Shown piece by piece: positions 1 to 10,924 of a stretch of 64,000 nt of DNA. The stretch lies in contig JAUZTG010000048.1 of NCBI GenBank assembly GCA_030734395.1, positions 1,488,001 through 1,552,000 of the forward strand. Reading direction: 5' to 3'. The notes beneath the pieces were generated by a model, which was not told where the DNA came from, did not search any database, and was given only the letters and a program-made list of their open reading frames with translations. This DNA is from Sarocladium kiliense. Taxonomy: Eukaryota; Ascomycota; Sordariomycetes; Hypocreales; Sarocladiaceae. The position numbers and the translations under genes were made by a program. Every line of letters starts with the position of its first letter. Position 1 is the stretch's first letter.

Positions 1-1214
1 GCAGGACTCGACACAGCGCTCAAGAGTCATCTCCTGGGTGTCCTCGCCGGCAACGAAAGTAGAGAAGTCGGTGCCGGAGGTGAAGCAGCCGAGGTAGGAG
101 AAGGTGTCGATGGTGTCAGGGTTGACGGGAGCGCTGGGGAACACATCGGGGTTGATAGGGGTGGGAGTAGCAGCGGCAGGGAGAGGAGTGACACTGTCGG
201 CTGCGAGCTGGTAGGCATCGATGTACTTGATATCCCAGTGACTATTTGCTGTCAGTCATGATGGATTGAAGGGAGGGGAAAGTGAGCTATAGACTTACGC
301 GTTGGCAAAGGCCTCGGGGTTGTTAGCGACATACTCATCGCAAGTAGGAGCAAAAGAAGAGCAAGTATCGGAAGAGGCCCAGGTAGCATCACCGTAGTCG
401 CCACAGAAGTTGATGTTGATGACAATGGACATATTCTTGAAGAATGAGTCGACATCGCATTTCTGACCGCCAAACACCGCTTGAGGAAGTCCCCATCCAG
501 AAGGATCAGGGTTCTTCGCGCCGATATCAGCAGGTACAGAGCCCCTGGCGAAGTGCCACACCTTCATGCGGTCTGAATCCCATTGAACAGCGTAGACACC
601 ACCGCCAGCGGCGTTGAAGGCATCTCCATAAGATGAGGTATCGTCAGCAGGGGGGTTGAAGCCACAGCCAATGTTCTGGGTACCGATAGCGCAGTCGGTG
701 TTGCGCTGCTCTCCAGTGAAGAGGCTTGTCTCGTCTTGGTAGCAGCCGTCGGCGGTGTGTGCAGAGATGATATTACGGTGGGCAGTGTTCGCGCCCTCGA
801 TGATGTCAAGCTCACCGCCATAGGGCCAGTCTGCGCCGTACATCCAAAATGCAGGCCAGAGACCGCACTGTGATGGAGGCATGTGGAGGAAGTCGGCAAT
901 GAAGAGACCATGGTCGTAAGACTCCTTGCTCTCAAGACGAATACTGGGACGACCCTGGTCAAGGGCGTATGTGTTGTTGGAGTCGACGCCAAGGCGGACG
1001 ACTTGAGTTGTCTCATCTAAGGAGTAGAGGCCTTGTGCTTGTGCGTCATCACGGTTCTGGTATCTGAATGGCATTGTTAGCTTCGGCAGTTTGGTACAGA
1101 ACAATGAATGGAGACTTACGAAACGAAGCCGTTAGAAAGATCCTTGCCGTTGAACCAGTCGAAGCCGGAGAGGAGAGACTCTCCCATGTAGGAGGTCTGC
1201 AATGCGTATGACAT
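1..1214 (-). CDS. GH16 endo-beta-1,3(4)-glucanase with C-terminal WSC domain, 3' end cut off
   Basis: Glycoside hydrolase family 16 protein, expected to cleave beta-1,3/1,4-glucans outside the cell or in the wall. Exons on the minus strand: 1214-1120, 1063-299 and 241-1, with introns of 56 and 57 bp; the reading phases join correctly. The catalytic motif GGELDIIEG places the nucleophile and acid/base glutamates near residues 116 and 121, with Asp118 between them. After a Pro/Thr-rich linker the last exon enters a WSC domain (FSYLGCF, then spaced cysteines), a carbohydrate-binding module common in fungi; the gene continues beyond base 1. Oddity: the first Met gives MSYALQTSYMG, which already looks like a mature N-terminus, and no signal peptide is visible. 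An upstream exon may be missing from this model. Family call is firm; the true start is uncertain. Confidence 0.9.
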
Positions 1215-2067
1215 GATTGGAGAAGTGTGTGTGACTGTTGTTGGTAAAGATATAGAGAAGGATAAACTTGTTGGTAGTGACTGGTTGTCAAAGCCTTTGT
1301 CAAGTAGAGAAGTCTTGCTGTTGTTCTTGTTGTTGTGCTTGTTGGTGCTGATGATGATTCGAATTGCCCTTAGACAGGAACCATCTCGCCCTTATATGCA
1401 TCTCTTCCGATGCAAGGGATATCCAGCATCCCAAAGAACAAGGCTGGTGAACCCATCAAACTGCGCATCATGTCGTGGCTCAGGTCGAACAATGGCTATG
1501 AGACCACGAGGTTGGAACAGAGCCCTCCACATACCATCGTGAGGACAATAAACCACTCCACCCAGAGCCCTCTCCCGCACCAAAACTCAGCAATGCCGAC
1601 CCCATTAGCAGCCGCTTGTCTCTCATCTAGCCACCAGGCCATTGTCTTCTCCATGACAAAGAACGCGGGAGGCGTGGTTGGTGAGTCGGGAGAGGCTGCG
1701 CTGCTGTGGGCGGGGCCCGGCAGCGGAGGCGTAGGCGCAATGTGAGACATCTTCAGCGCTGACGCAGCGACTTACATCCAGCCTTGTGCTTGAGCGTGTC
1801 ATCGTGAGACATGCGCGCGAAAAGCCACATTCCACGCAAGGGCGAGAAAATTCCACGCTCCACTTGTCTAGATGTCGAAATGCATACCGTTGAAAGGCTT
1901 TAGCCAGCCAATGCGCTGGTGACTGGTATTTGCTCGTTGCCCACAGCAGTTCCCGAACGCCTACCAACAATGCAAAATGCCAGTAGCACTGGGACCGGCC
2001 TCCGCAAATCCATTAAACTCCAATACATGATGCTCCATTGTTTCCTCGCCACTCTATAATCGCCCGT
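1215..2067. other. Intergenic, GH16 upstream region
   Basis: 853 bp between the GH16 first exon and the stop of pex12. Read on the minus strand, the part next to GH16 (about 1225-1350) is rich in CAA/CAC triplets, as in many fungal 5' leaders. Short overlapping open frames at 1392-1970 show no recognisable motif. Nothing else seen. Confidence 0.5.
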
Positions 2068-3348
2068 TCATATCATGATCCGTCGCAGACCCTCAGTCCC
2101 GCCTAGTACACGCCGGCCTGTGACAGCACACCGACCGAGTCCGCTTTCCCATTTACCGGCACGCTCTTCCATGAACTCCTCCTGTCTCGGGTGCATGCCC
2201 TCAATCCATCTGTGGATACAAGAGTAGCAATATATGATGCCAGTCTGGCAAGCTGTCGGTGTGACAATATCGCTTTCGCATATCGGGCATAAGGAACTGT
2301 CCTCGGGTGTAGTGACTGTATAGATTGGCAATAAAGACGGGGTCGCAATCGGGGCGTTCTCAGCTGTGGGAACTCCTGGCGTCTCTTCCGTCTTATCCGC
2401 CCTCTTGTCTGATGACGCATCCTTTGACTTGTTTGCAGGAGAAGGAGGCAGGACAGGTGGTGGAAGCTCGATATTCTCCGTTGCCTTCCGCGACAGCTGC
2501 TTCGCAAAGTCTGACTGGTACCACCATTCGAGGAACTTAAGCGCGAAGATGCTCATTGGCAGAGCAAATGAGAGGCTGGAAAGAAGCCTCGGGCCAAGTT
2601 CACGAGGCGACAAAAGTGATCGCCACCCGGGCCGTGCCCCCTTTCCTGCCGCCTTCGCTGTCAGGGCATCGATGGCCTGGTAGTCGGCAGCGCCCATCCG
2701 CCTTACGCGAGATCCAATCAACCACATGAGAGGATTATGATATTTCGACCCATCGAATAGATAAGCCAGGTTGAATGCCAGGATGGCAAAGTAGTATGCA
2801 GCGTTGACGCTCGGGTATATGTGCGTCAAGAACCATCGGTAATAGTGGAGGAAGCGCTGCCGTATCGTCGGCCTATCCGGCATCCTCGTGTATGCAGCAC
2901 CAAGCATCGCTCTCGGCGCATTGATCTCGTATGCCTCGTCTAACTTCCTCTTGAGGTACGGCACGCCCACCAATACAGCTAGGTTCTTCCAAACATCGGC
3001 AGTCGATAGCTTCAGAGTCTCACGAAGGGCGCCCGGAGCAGCCAGGCTCGCGCGAGGAACCTCCGCGCGCAATGCTTTCTCACGCTTGAGGCCATAGAAG
3101 TTTTCTGTGAAAGAGCCGGCGCGCGTGAGGAGGTAGTGGCGCTCCACGGCGAGCATGAGAAGAGCGTAGAGCTCATCGAAGGAGTTGAGGATGCGGAGGA
3201 GGTAGCGGGGGTGTCGGTGGGTGGCGACGGTAAGTAGGTATCGTAAGGTCGGAGGTAGAAGGCTGTTGAGTTGTTGCTCGGAGATGAGCTCGAAGAGGGA
3301 CGGTTTCTGGTCGTCAAAGGTGCCCCGAAGGGCAGTGACGAACTCCAT
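2068..3348 (-). CDS. pex12: Peroxin-12 (peroxisome biogenesis RING protein)
   Basis: Single-exon gene of 426 codons. Pex12 is one of three RING peroxins (with Pex2 and Pex10) in the peroxisomal membrane; together they ubiquitinate the import receptor Pex5. The N-terminal Pex2/Pex12 region (about 20-290) contains hydrophobic segments including about 182-198 and 255-273. The C-terminal RING-like domain has Cys354, Cys357, Cys367, Cys374 and Cys377. This reduced, five-cysteine RING is the known Pex12 pattern rather than damage. A low-complexity Pro/Lys/Glu linker (about 295-335) separates the two parts. The start ATG has no competing upstream Met in frame. It is transcribed divergently from the thioesterase gene at 4085. 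Identification is confident from the overall layout and the RING. Confidence 0.93.
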   Translation of the reverse strand: MEFVTALRGTFDDQKPSLFELISEQQLNSLLPPTLRYLLTVATHRHPRYLLRILNSFDELYALLMLAVERHYLLTRAGSFTENFYGLKREKALRAEVPRASLAAPGALRETLKLSTADVWKNLAVLVGVPYLKRKLDEAYEINAPRAMLGAAYTRMPDRPTIRQRFLHYYRWFLTHIYPSVNAAYYFAILAFNLAYLFDGSKYHNPLMWLIGSRVRRMGAADYQAIDALTAKAAGKGARPGWRSLLSPRELGPRLLSSLSFALPMSIFALKFLEWWYQSDFAKQLSRKATENIELPPPVLPPSPANKSKDASSDKRADKTEETPGVPTAENAPIATPSLLPIYTVTTPEDSSLCPICESDIVTPTACQTGIIYCYSCIHRWIEGMHPRQEEFMEERAGKWESGLGRCAVTGRRVLGGTEGLRRIMI

Positions 3349-4084
3349 GGTCGTTGTGGCAATCGGTCGCGAGGCGTATCGTTGGCGTGTCTATTATGCC
3401 GTCGCCATGACTTTGTGCGGTCCTCGATCTATGTCAGCAGCTTTCGAAGAGTATGCGACAAGGGTTCAGCAATCAGTGGCGCACACAGTTGTCGTGATGT
3501 TGGATCGTTGCAGCTGAATGTTCGGACGGTTGAGGGTGCAGCCGAGCTGCGCATCTGGGGAACCGAGAACGGCGACTCCACCGCTACCCGCATCGGCCAA
3601 TTTTGCCTCGGCTCAAGTCCCCTGGATGCATCATGCACCTGGTGTAACACCAAGCAAGCCGTAGATACGAAGGAATTGCCTTTCTCGACTTCCTACTTCC
3701 ACTATTGAATTGTATTTGAAGGAAATCGCTATTCACCTTCCATTACCTCAATTTCTCAAAGTGAGATCAAACCTGCAGTCTACGCGTGGATACAGTAGCC
3801 TACCGAACTGGCACACCCATGTGAAGGTGCCGTATCACTGTGCCGTGTTTCTCGTCCCGTGTCTTTCGCATAGGACTCAACGCTTACATCCCTCGTCCCA
3901 GAAGTCGCGAATCCAACAGACGGCTATACTCCTCGCCAAGCAGGTACAGCGAGCATATTTTTGAGTCGTTGGGCAGCTGCAAACAGGGGACTGCTATCGT
4001 TATTACCACACCGAGGCAGTACATCATCGCACCTTGGTTGCACGGCCTCCCTTGTTGAACCACTACACACAACCAGCCACAATC
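3349..4084. promoter_or_regulatory. Divergent promoter region between pex12 and the thioesterase gene
   Basis: 736 bp shared by two head-to-head genes. A CCAAT pentamer occurs at 3597-3601. No other motif stands out, and open frames here (3429-3964) look non-coding. Its role as promoter for both genes is inferred from gene orientation only. Confidence 0.5.
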
Positions 4085-4744
4085 ATGACCAAGAAGAACG
4101 GCCTTCAAGGCGATAGTCTCACGCCGGATGCCAACGGCAATTTCTTACCTGATGAGTTGAAGGCAATGTATGCGCGCTGGCTCAAGAAAGCAGGTGAGAC
4201 GGGAGACAACCCGGCTGGCGTAAGTTCACTGATCCTACCCAAACCTCACCCATAGAAGCACTGTTCTATCGCATTTACGATATCTCAAAAGCAATTTGCA
4301 CCTAACAGTTATACTAACCCGTTTCTGCAGGACTGGATGGACAACCTCGTTCCTTATGTCTCCGTCTACGATGTCACCACCTCCCCAACACACCCCTCAG
4401 CAACATTCCTCTTCACCGTCCAACAAGAACACAGCAACCGTCACGGCACTCTCCACGGTGGCTGCGCTGCAACGCTATTTGACTATCTTACGACCTTGCC
4501 CCTCAATGTCGTTGCTCGTCCCGGCGGCTATTGGCAACGCCTTGGCGTGAGCAGGAATATCAGCGTCACGTACCTCCGTCCCGTCACCGTCGGTGATGAG
4601 GTCTTGATCGAGACGGAAATCGTGCAGGTCAGCAAGAGGATGGCTGTTTTGAGAGGCACAATGAGGAGGAAAAGCGACGGGAAGATCGCAATGACATGTG
4701 AGCATCAGAAGGTCAACATCGACAAGGACGCGCACAAGCTCTAG
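4085..4744 (+). CDS. Hotdog-fold acyl-CoA thioesterase (PaaI/ACOT13-like)
   Basis: Two exons, 4085-4219 and 4331-4744, give 182 aa. The 111-bp intron has a GTAAGT donor and CAG acceptor and falls in phase 0. The protein is a 4HBT-superfamily thioesterase, expected to hydrolyse acyl-CoA thioesters. The signature HGTLHGGCAATLFD lies at about 83-96; in this family the Asn/His-Gly-Gly helix start and the downstream Asp form the active site. The rest of the fold follows, including VTYLRPVTVGDEV and a GKIAMTCEHQKVN strand near the C-terminus. Length matches the THEM2/ACOT13 group in fungi. An earlier in-frame ATG at 4034 would add 17 residues of no recognisable character, so the second Met was chosen. 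The true acyl substrate cannot be read from sequence. Confidence 0.88.
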
Positions 4745-4949
4745 ACTATCTTGGACTTATAGAGAGATTACCAATCAAAAGACCATTGTATGCTATTTTT
4801 CAGCAGCTATCTTGCTACCATCTTATATAAATCCTGCGCCTTGTCAAAGATAGGGCTCTTGTAGCCAAATTGTGAACGATTCCGACCCAAGTGCAAGTAT
4901 CCCAGGAAATCACCATGAACTCCGGGCTTCGTAAACATCTTCCACGCCT

Positions 4950-6924
4950 CTATGATGCCGAGCCATTATGATGATGGGGAATTACATCCTCGATATCTTT
5001 CTGCGCGTCTGTGAGAAGACCCGGTAGTTCGTCTTCCACGGGGTCCATGTCCATGTCATCGTCGTCGTCGTCGTCATCGTCAAAGCCGAGGACGTCCATT
5101 TCTCCGGGTTCTTCGTCGGTCTCCTCCTCGTGAAGGATGTGATTGTATGTTAAGATGAAGTGATGTGGCATGATATGTCGCATCGACTTGCGTGGGAGGT
5201 GGTCGTTGCTAACTTTCCAGAACGATGTCGGGCCAGCAGGGCCGTGTGGAGGATAGTCCCTAAAGTCACAGTGTCAGGCAAGCTCAGGAGCTGAGAGGAA
5301 TGGCATAGCTAACCTGTCGAACCAGTTGCCAACAGCGCCACGAGCGGACTTGGGGCCTCCTATCTGAATGCACTCGCTTCGCCATCTCTCCTCGCCGTGG
5401 AAGATGGAGAATAGCGTCCACCAAACCTCGCCCTCTTTCGTCAATCTCACCGTTCCTGCAGTGAGAACATGGTCAATTTTCTGTGTTCAGCTCATCGTTC
5501 CATGGAAGCACGGGATGTGCTTGCGGAGAGGGGAGTAGCCATTCGCTTACCTCGTGTCTCCGAATTAGCATTATCATCCCACGAGTCGTCAAGCGACCTT
5601 GTAATTCCCTTCAAATGCACCACAGGTAGGTCTTGGCCGTCATCGGGTCCTGGCGGCTCGATCTTCTCAACCTCGAGGTGCATGCTAATGAGGCGCACGG
5701 CCTCACCAACATTAATCGGTTGCCGTGGAGCATCCTCGGCGATGAGGTCCGCCGTCGGGAAGTTGAAAGCAAAAAAGTCATTATAGTCGAGGAAACAGAC
5801 AATCTGGAGCCTTCGTGTTAGCTCAATAGTCAGCACATGCTGATTGCAAAGCAGGGAGTACAGACACGATACCATGTGCCCGTTACACCATACGGATCCT
5901 GCAGCTCCAGTGATGATGGCGGCGCCTTGGGTGGCCCCGTAACAACGTTGGCGAAGCTGCCTGCCCATGATCCGGCGAACGGGTTATCCCAAACTTCCTT
6001 GAAGTCTCCTGTCATGAGGCGCTTCGTGTGGAGGTTGTATGATAGAGTGACCAGGATCGCCTCAACTTTCTCCCAATCCACTTTATTGGAACCATCGTTT
6101 CGGAAAGGACCCCATCGTGAATTCGTGGTGTACTGTCGGAGATCATAGACCTTCGAGCAAGCATACGCGTATGTTTTATTTGACCTCAAGCGACCGATAT
6201 TGAGGATGGGCTTCCCGTACAAGCAGTGAAGGTGGGCACTCTTCTGATATTCTTCAGCTCGCGCCTTGTCGTATCGAATAGGTTGGTGCTGTTCCCGACG
6301 AGCTCGTTCAAATAGAAAGGATCTTGAAAGAAACGCATCGACGTTGGACTGGGCGGCGAAAAGGACCTGGAGGAGCATGGCATTGCACGATGCCCAGTGG
6401 GTCGTACAGTTCGGAGCAACATCCCCTAAGGAGGAAGCTCGCTTTAGGAGCATGATGGCGGTGTCGTACACGAAATCGAATTCATCGAGCTGTACCCGCA
6501 GCGTCAGTCTTGATTCGTAGGCTGCAAGTACGAGTTGAGCTTCTCATACCTTGTCCTCCGCCTCTTTGCGCTCGCAGACATTCTCCAGCCTCACCACCGC
6601 CTCGAGAGACTTGATCCAGTCAACATTTTTCGGGTCCGGCGGAGGATCCTGATGTAGGACAACTTGTCAGCTAAGGTTCCTCAGGTTGCACGAGTCACAT
6701 ATGCAGGGCCTGTCTCGACGAAGGCTGCACAAACATACCAGGTGGTGAAGCCAGGCATCGTGATACAAAGTGGCGTTGTCTCTGACGAATGCATGCAGGC
6801 GACGGCATACGCGGGGTAGAGCGACCAGCTCAGCGGGGTGAATGAGGACTAAGATCTGGTGAAGAAGCTCCGGAGGCAGTGTAACCAAGCTCGCAGTCGG
6901 ACCAGATGCCGTCACCTCCGCCAT
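4950..6924 (-). CDS. F-box protein with acidic C-terminus
   Basis: Six exons on the minus strand: 6924-6739, 6648-6550, 6489-5866, 5803-5551, 5455-5314 and 5259-4950, giving about 537 aa. Residues about 12-50 (LVTLPPELLHQILVLIHPAELVALPRVCR is the core) match an F-box, which binds Skp1 in SCF ubiquitin ligases. The rest is a large conserved-looking region (DPYGVTGTWYR then IVCFLDYNDFFAFNF, VRLTKEGEVWWTLFSIFHGEERW) typical of a fungal F-box family of unknown substrate. The end holds a run of nine Asp coded by a GAC/GAT microsatellite near 5055-5085. The third intron uses the weak donor GTCTGT; it is the placement that keeps both phase and the family-like join. An alternative upstream Met at 6963 would add 13 residues. 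The target protein is unknown. Confidence 0.8.
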
Positions 6925-7762
6925 GGTGAGGATCGCGAGTTGCAAGAAGGATGTAGGATGCAACGGTGGGCTTGGAGAAAAAAGGCGGGATCATGCATGC
7001 ATAAGATCAGGTAAGCCAGCAGCCAGCGCCGATTCAAGGTCGGGATTCACGGTCTTGGGGGCGGGGAGCTGTCACCACTGTGGATCGGACTTAGCCGGGC
7101 CCAAGCTCCCTAAGTTCGGGGTTGCCCTTGCTTTAACCTCCGGCCCTTTCGGCGAGTGGGGGGCGCCGTTTGACGATGACATGCCCTGATGCAAATGACA
7201 TTGTCATCCGCCGCCTCCTTCGTTTGAATTGCCTTAGGTGCAGGTATGCTGCAGTTGCTCTAGCAGAGACGAGTAAGCAGATCCAGTGGCAGGCTACACT
7301 GGTGTTTACGCTACAAATGAAACATCATTGAACGTGGTTGGATAAACAAACAACCACAGCCACGTACCTAAGTCAAAGCCACTCTTATGATTGAGCTCCA
7401 TGTTCTCAATGCATTGAGTCAATCACCTGATTCTCACGAGTCCATTTGTGGGAGAGACAGAAAGTCCATGTGTCGTTGCGGATGTATGTGCTATCGCTTG
7501 CCTGCTCTAAATCACACCAAAACCTCGAGTCACAGCCATGTATGTATGCCCTCCCAAACTCAAACAAATCAAAGTCTCGCCTGCTCAGTGGGGTATTTTG
7601 CCGTCAAAAACACGCTTCGCCACCGAAATCTCCCAGAATCCCAATCAAGCAAAGTGCAATCTGCCCAGATCCCCCTCCTGCAATGTTCCCGCTGCCCGAG
7701 TCGCAGAATACCAATATTTCCCGTCTTCGCCAACGCCAAGTCATACACGTGGCACGATGCCG
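6925..7762. other. Intergenic, F-box gene upstream region
   Basis: 838 bp between the 5' end of the F-box gene and the 3' end of the transcription factor gene, both on the minus strand. Overlapping frames at 7387-7952 on the plus strand have no recognisable protein features. Nothing else seen. Confidence 0.5.
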
Positions 7763-10700
7763 TTACACAAGAGCACCTTCGCAATTCAACACGATGCAGT
7801 TGTTCAACAGGTTTGATCCCTCCTGCAACAGCTCCCAGCGTGTCGTTTCAAAAGAGTCTTTCAGCACCATCAACAGCGCTGTGTTCTGGTTCACCCCCGT
7901 AAGAGGCCGCAGCTCGTTGGGATCTGCAATATTGCCAAACTTGAGGAGGTAGTCCCTCATCTGCTGATTCTTCTCTTCTCGAGTTGTGGGTGCGGCCACT
8001 TTCCAGCATGGGCCTTCCAAAGCATAACCATAACACCAGACGACTAGCGCAGCGAAATATAGCACCCATGCTCTATTAAGCAGGACGTCTTCGCGCGCTT
8101 CGTACTGCTCGTCGTAAAAATGCCCGCTGGCGAGTCCATGCTCGGTCGAATCGGGGACCAATACCGAGCACAAGAACTTAAGGGCATAGAAAGTCGCGTC
8201 TCTTGCCTTCGCTGACGGAGCCCAGACATCCTTGATCCTTCGCTGTGCGCTATTGAACTCTTGGGGTCCGATCGTACGTCCCAAGAGACGTTTCGCGCGG
8301 GCGAACATCTGGCAATCAACAATATCCGCATGCATTGCCATGTGGGCCAAATGATGCAGAACTGTCCGGCTCTCGAAGACAATATTGAACTCATTTTTGT
8401 CGTACCGGTACTGTTCCATCGCGGATTCACTTCGCTGAAGAGCCTTGTCGAAATCAGACTTCCACTCGTCGAAGGCTTTGGTCAACGTTGCTCGCCACTT
8501 GTCGCGGCCCCCCAGGGCAACAACGACACCTCCACCAAGCACGTTAACTTGAAGATCACGTTGGTGCATGTGCCAGGTAACGCTGAGGAGGCCGGCCATC
8601 AAGACAGTCCGTCCGAAAGAGTTGGTTCGCACCTCTTGACCACTGAGCGTGCGTTTGAGACCCTCCAGAAAAGACATAGGCTTAATGCCTCGGGACATGA
8701 GGTTTGACTCCACGCGACCAACCTCCGCGCTGCTCGTGGCTCGCCAAAGGGACTCATCGCAGGGGAGAGGAAGCCGCATTTCGTGGGCTACCATGAAGGC
8801 TGAGTGGCCGAACATTGTCGCGTGAATCGAGTCGATGACGAATGCGGCAAAGGCCACCCGTCGAGTAGCTTCGCTTGTGATCCAGTCGTTCCACCATTCT
8901 TCAGGAGTCCTTGCCGCACCTGAGGTCGACGAATGGCGTGAGCCATTCGCACTATCACGTGGATTAGGCGGTGAGTCCATGGCGGACTTGCCGATCAGCG
9001 ATCTCCCTCGCCGCATCAGCGTAATTGTAGTAGCATGATGAATATGGGCCCTTTCATGAAGCTCCCTGGTCGAGTACATCTTCTCGTACAGTTCCAGAAG
9101 AATAAGTGTCTGGAATATCCATAGCTTGGCCGGTGGTCGTGAGTTGACGTCCATGAAGACCTCCCATCGTAGGTACCACGCCAGAAAGTTGGAGAGCTGA
9201 GCGCCGGCTTTCGTAACTTTGGGTCCATGTGTCCTGTCGAGGCATGCAGCTCCAATCGTCATCATTGCTAGAAGAAGCAGGGTAGGGGTTTTCTCTGGGG
9301 AGAAGGTTGGTTTGTGTAGAATCGGCATCTGATCACTGAAGTGATACCAATATGAGCTGATGTACGCCTTCATCATACGTGTGCTGAGCATGTGTTCGGG
9401 ATCAGATCGGTCGCCATCCAGAATACCCTCTCTCTGCCGCTCGATAGGAGCCTGATCTTTCTCTTTGAACCTGTCTTTGATGAAGTCGAAGATCTCTTGA
9501 GCTTTCTCTTCAGATATGGTGTTCTCTGGTACGGTTTGATCAAGGAGGTTGTTCACAGCCATGATCTGCTGAGGGCCAGAGGGGAAGTATCCAGCAGCGC
9601 CGTGTTCATTCCCCATGTATGAAAAGGTGTTGAGATCTCCATAACTGTGAATCATTAGCATATCGCCCAGGCTTCACAAGACCCTATGTCAACGTACTTG
9701 GTGTAGGAGACAGGCATTATTGGGCTGCTCATCGGCGATCCTTGCGCAGGATTGACTTCAGAATTGAACAAGTAGTTCATGAAGTCCAAAGGCATCCCAA
9801 CATAAGGTGACTTGTTGAGAGCCCCATCGCTCCCAAACACTGGGGCGGTGCCTGGCATAGACATCTGATCTAACATCATTTGGTTCGAAGCTTCGGAATA
9901 GTCCTGAGCCGCGCTTGTAGCATAGCTGACGTCCTCTGCTCTCGACCCCACTGTTTGAAAGCTTGTGTACTGTGCTGGCGGAAGGTTCATCGGTTGAACA
10001 CTTTGCTGAGGAACAAAACTATCCGACCGGATCATTTGTGGTTGTTGGCCTGAATAGCCTCGCTGATTTGAGACCGGTGACATTACGCCGTAAGAGCCCA
10101 TGCGGGATCCTGAGGCAGGTCGAGAATGATTCATCGTTAAATCGACTTCTTGTCGATGAGGGGACAACTGGGGGTATCTGACATCGTGACCATAGTCAGG
10201 CGGGCCCTGCACAGAATTGCCATTTGCGAAAACATCGGCCTGCGTAGCGCTTCCGGGAGTGAAGGGAGTTGCAGAGCCTTCGTGGGGTGAGTTGTACAAG
10301 ATCTGAGACTGGCGCCCATTAGGATAAGCATGAGGGTTACTCTGCTGGTCAGAACTTAGGGCGCCAGATTGACCAGCCTGGGCAACGTGGCTAATAACAG
10401 AGTCCCGCCGACTAAGTTGCGATCCTTTATTCGTGTGGCGGTCCTTGTGACGCTTAAGAAGGTCTCCGCGAACGAAAGTCCGAGTGCAGTTCGGGAAGTC
10501 GCAGCGGAAAGTTTGCTTAGAATTGTGATTCAGCTGGTGTCGGTATCTGGAATATGTCAGCGAGGTTGCGTCAGAAGCAGTTACGAATCTCATACAAGTG
10601 CTCGGCCCTGGAATAACTCTTGCCACATCCTTCTTCGCTACATTCGAAACGTTTGTCCAGTCCTTTTCTGCTCCTTCGCCGTTTCCGTGCAGGTCCATCT

Positions 10701-10924
10701 GATGTCGGAGAGGCATCTTGAGGCCCATCCACGCCGTCGGCGGCTTGACCTTCAGCACTGTCATCGAGGTATGGACTTCCAAGTTGTGTCGGGCCATCTT
10801 GGTCGTCGCCCTCCCGTGGAGATGCGACTTGACCCTCGCGCCCCGGCATCGTCCCTTGACTGACGGGAGAGACTGGGAGGTGCGGTTTGACCGGCTGCGC
10901 TTCGGAAACTCGCTGGGCTGCCAT
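7763..10924 (-). CDS. C2H2 zinc-finger plus fungal_trans transcription factor
   Basis: Three exons, 10924-10596, 10546-9698 and 9644-7763, encode 1019 aa; phases 2/2 join cleanly. Two adjacent C2H2 fingers sit at Cys95-Cys100-His113-His117 and Cys125-Cys130-His143-His147, and the first intron splits finger 1. A basic RKRRRSRK stretch just before the fingers is a likely nuclear signal. A long Ser/Gln/Pro-rich linker follows, then a fungal_trans (PF04082-type) regulatory region from about residue 485 (YHFSDQMPILHKPTF, then LLLAMMTIGAACLD). This C2H2 plus fungal_trans layout is known from S. pombe Klf1-like regulators and related Pezizomycotina factors. Target genes are unknown. Met at 10924 is preferred; an in-frame Met six codons upstream (10942) is also possible. 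The gene has a very long upstream gap (6.1 kb), which fits a regulator with an extended promoter. Confidence 0.88.
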
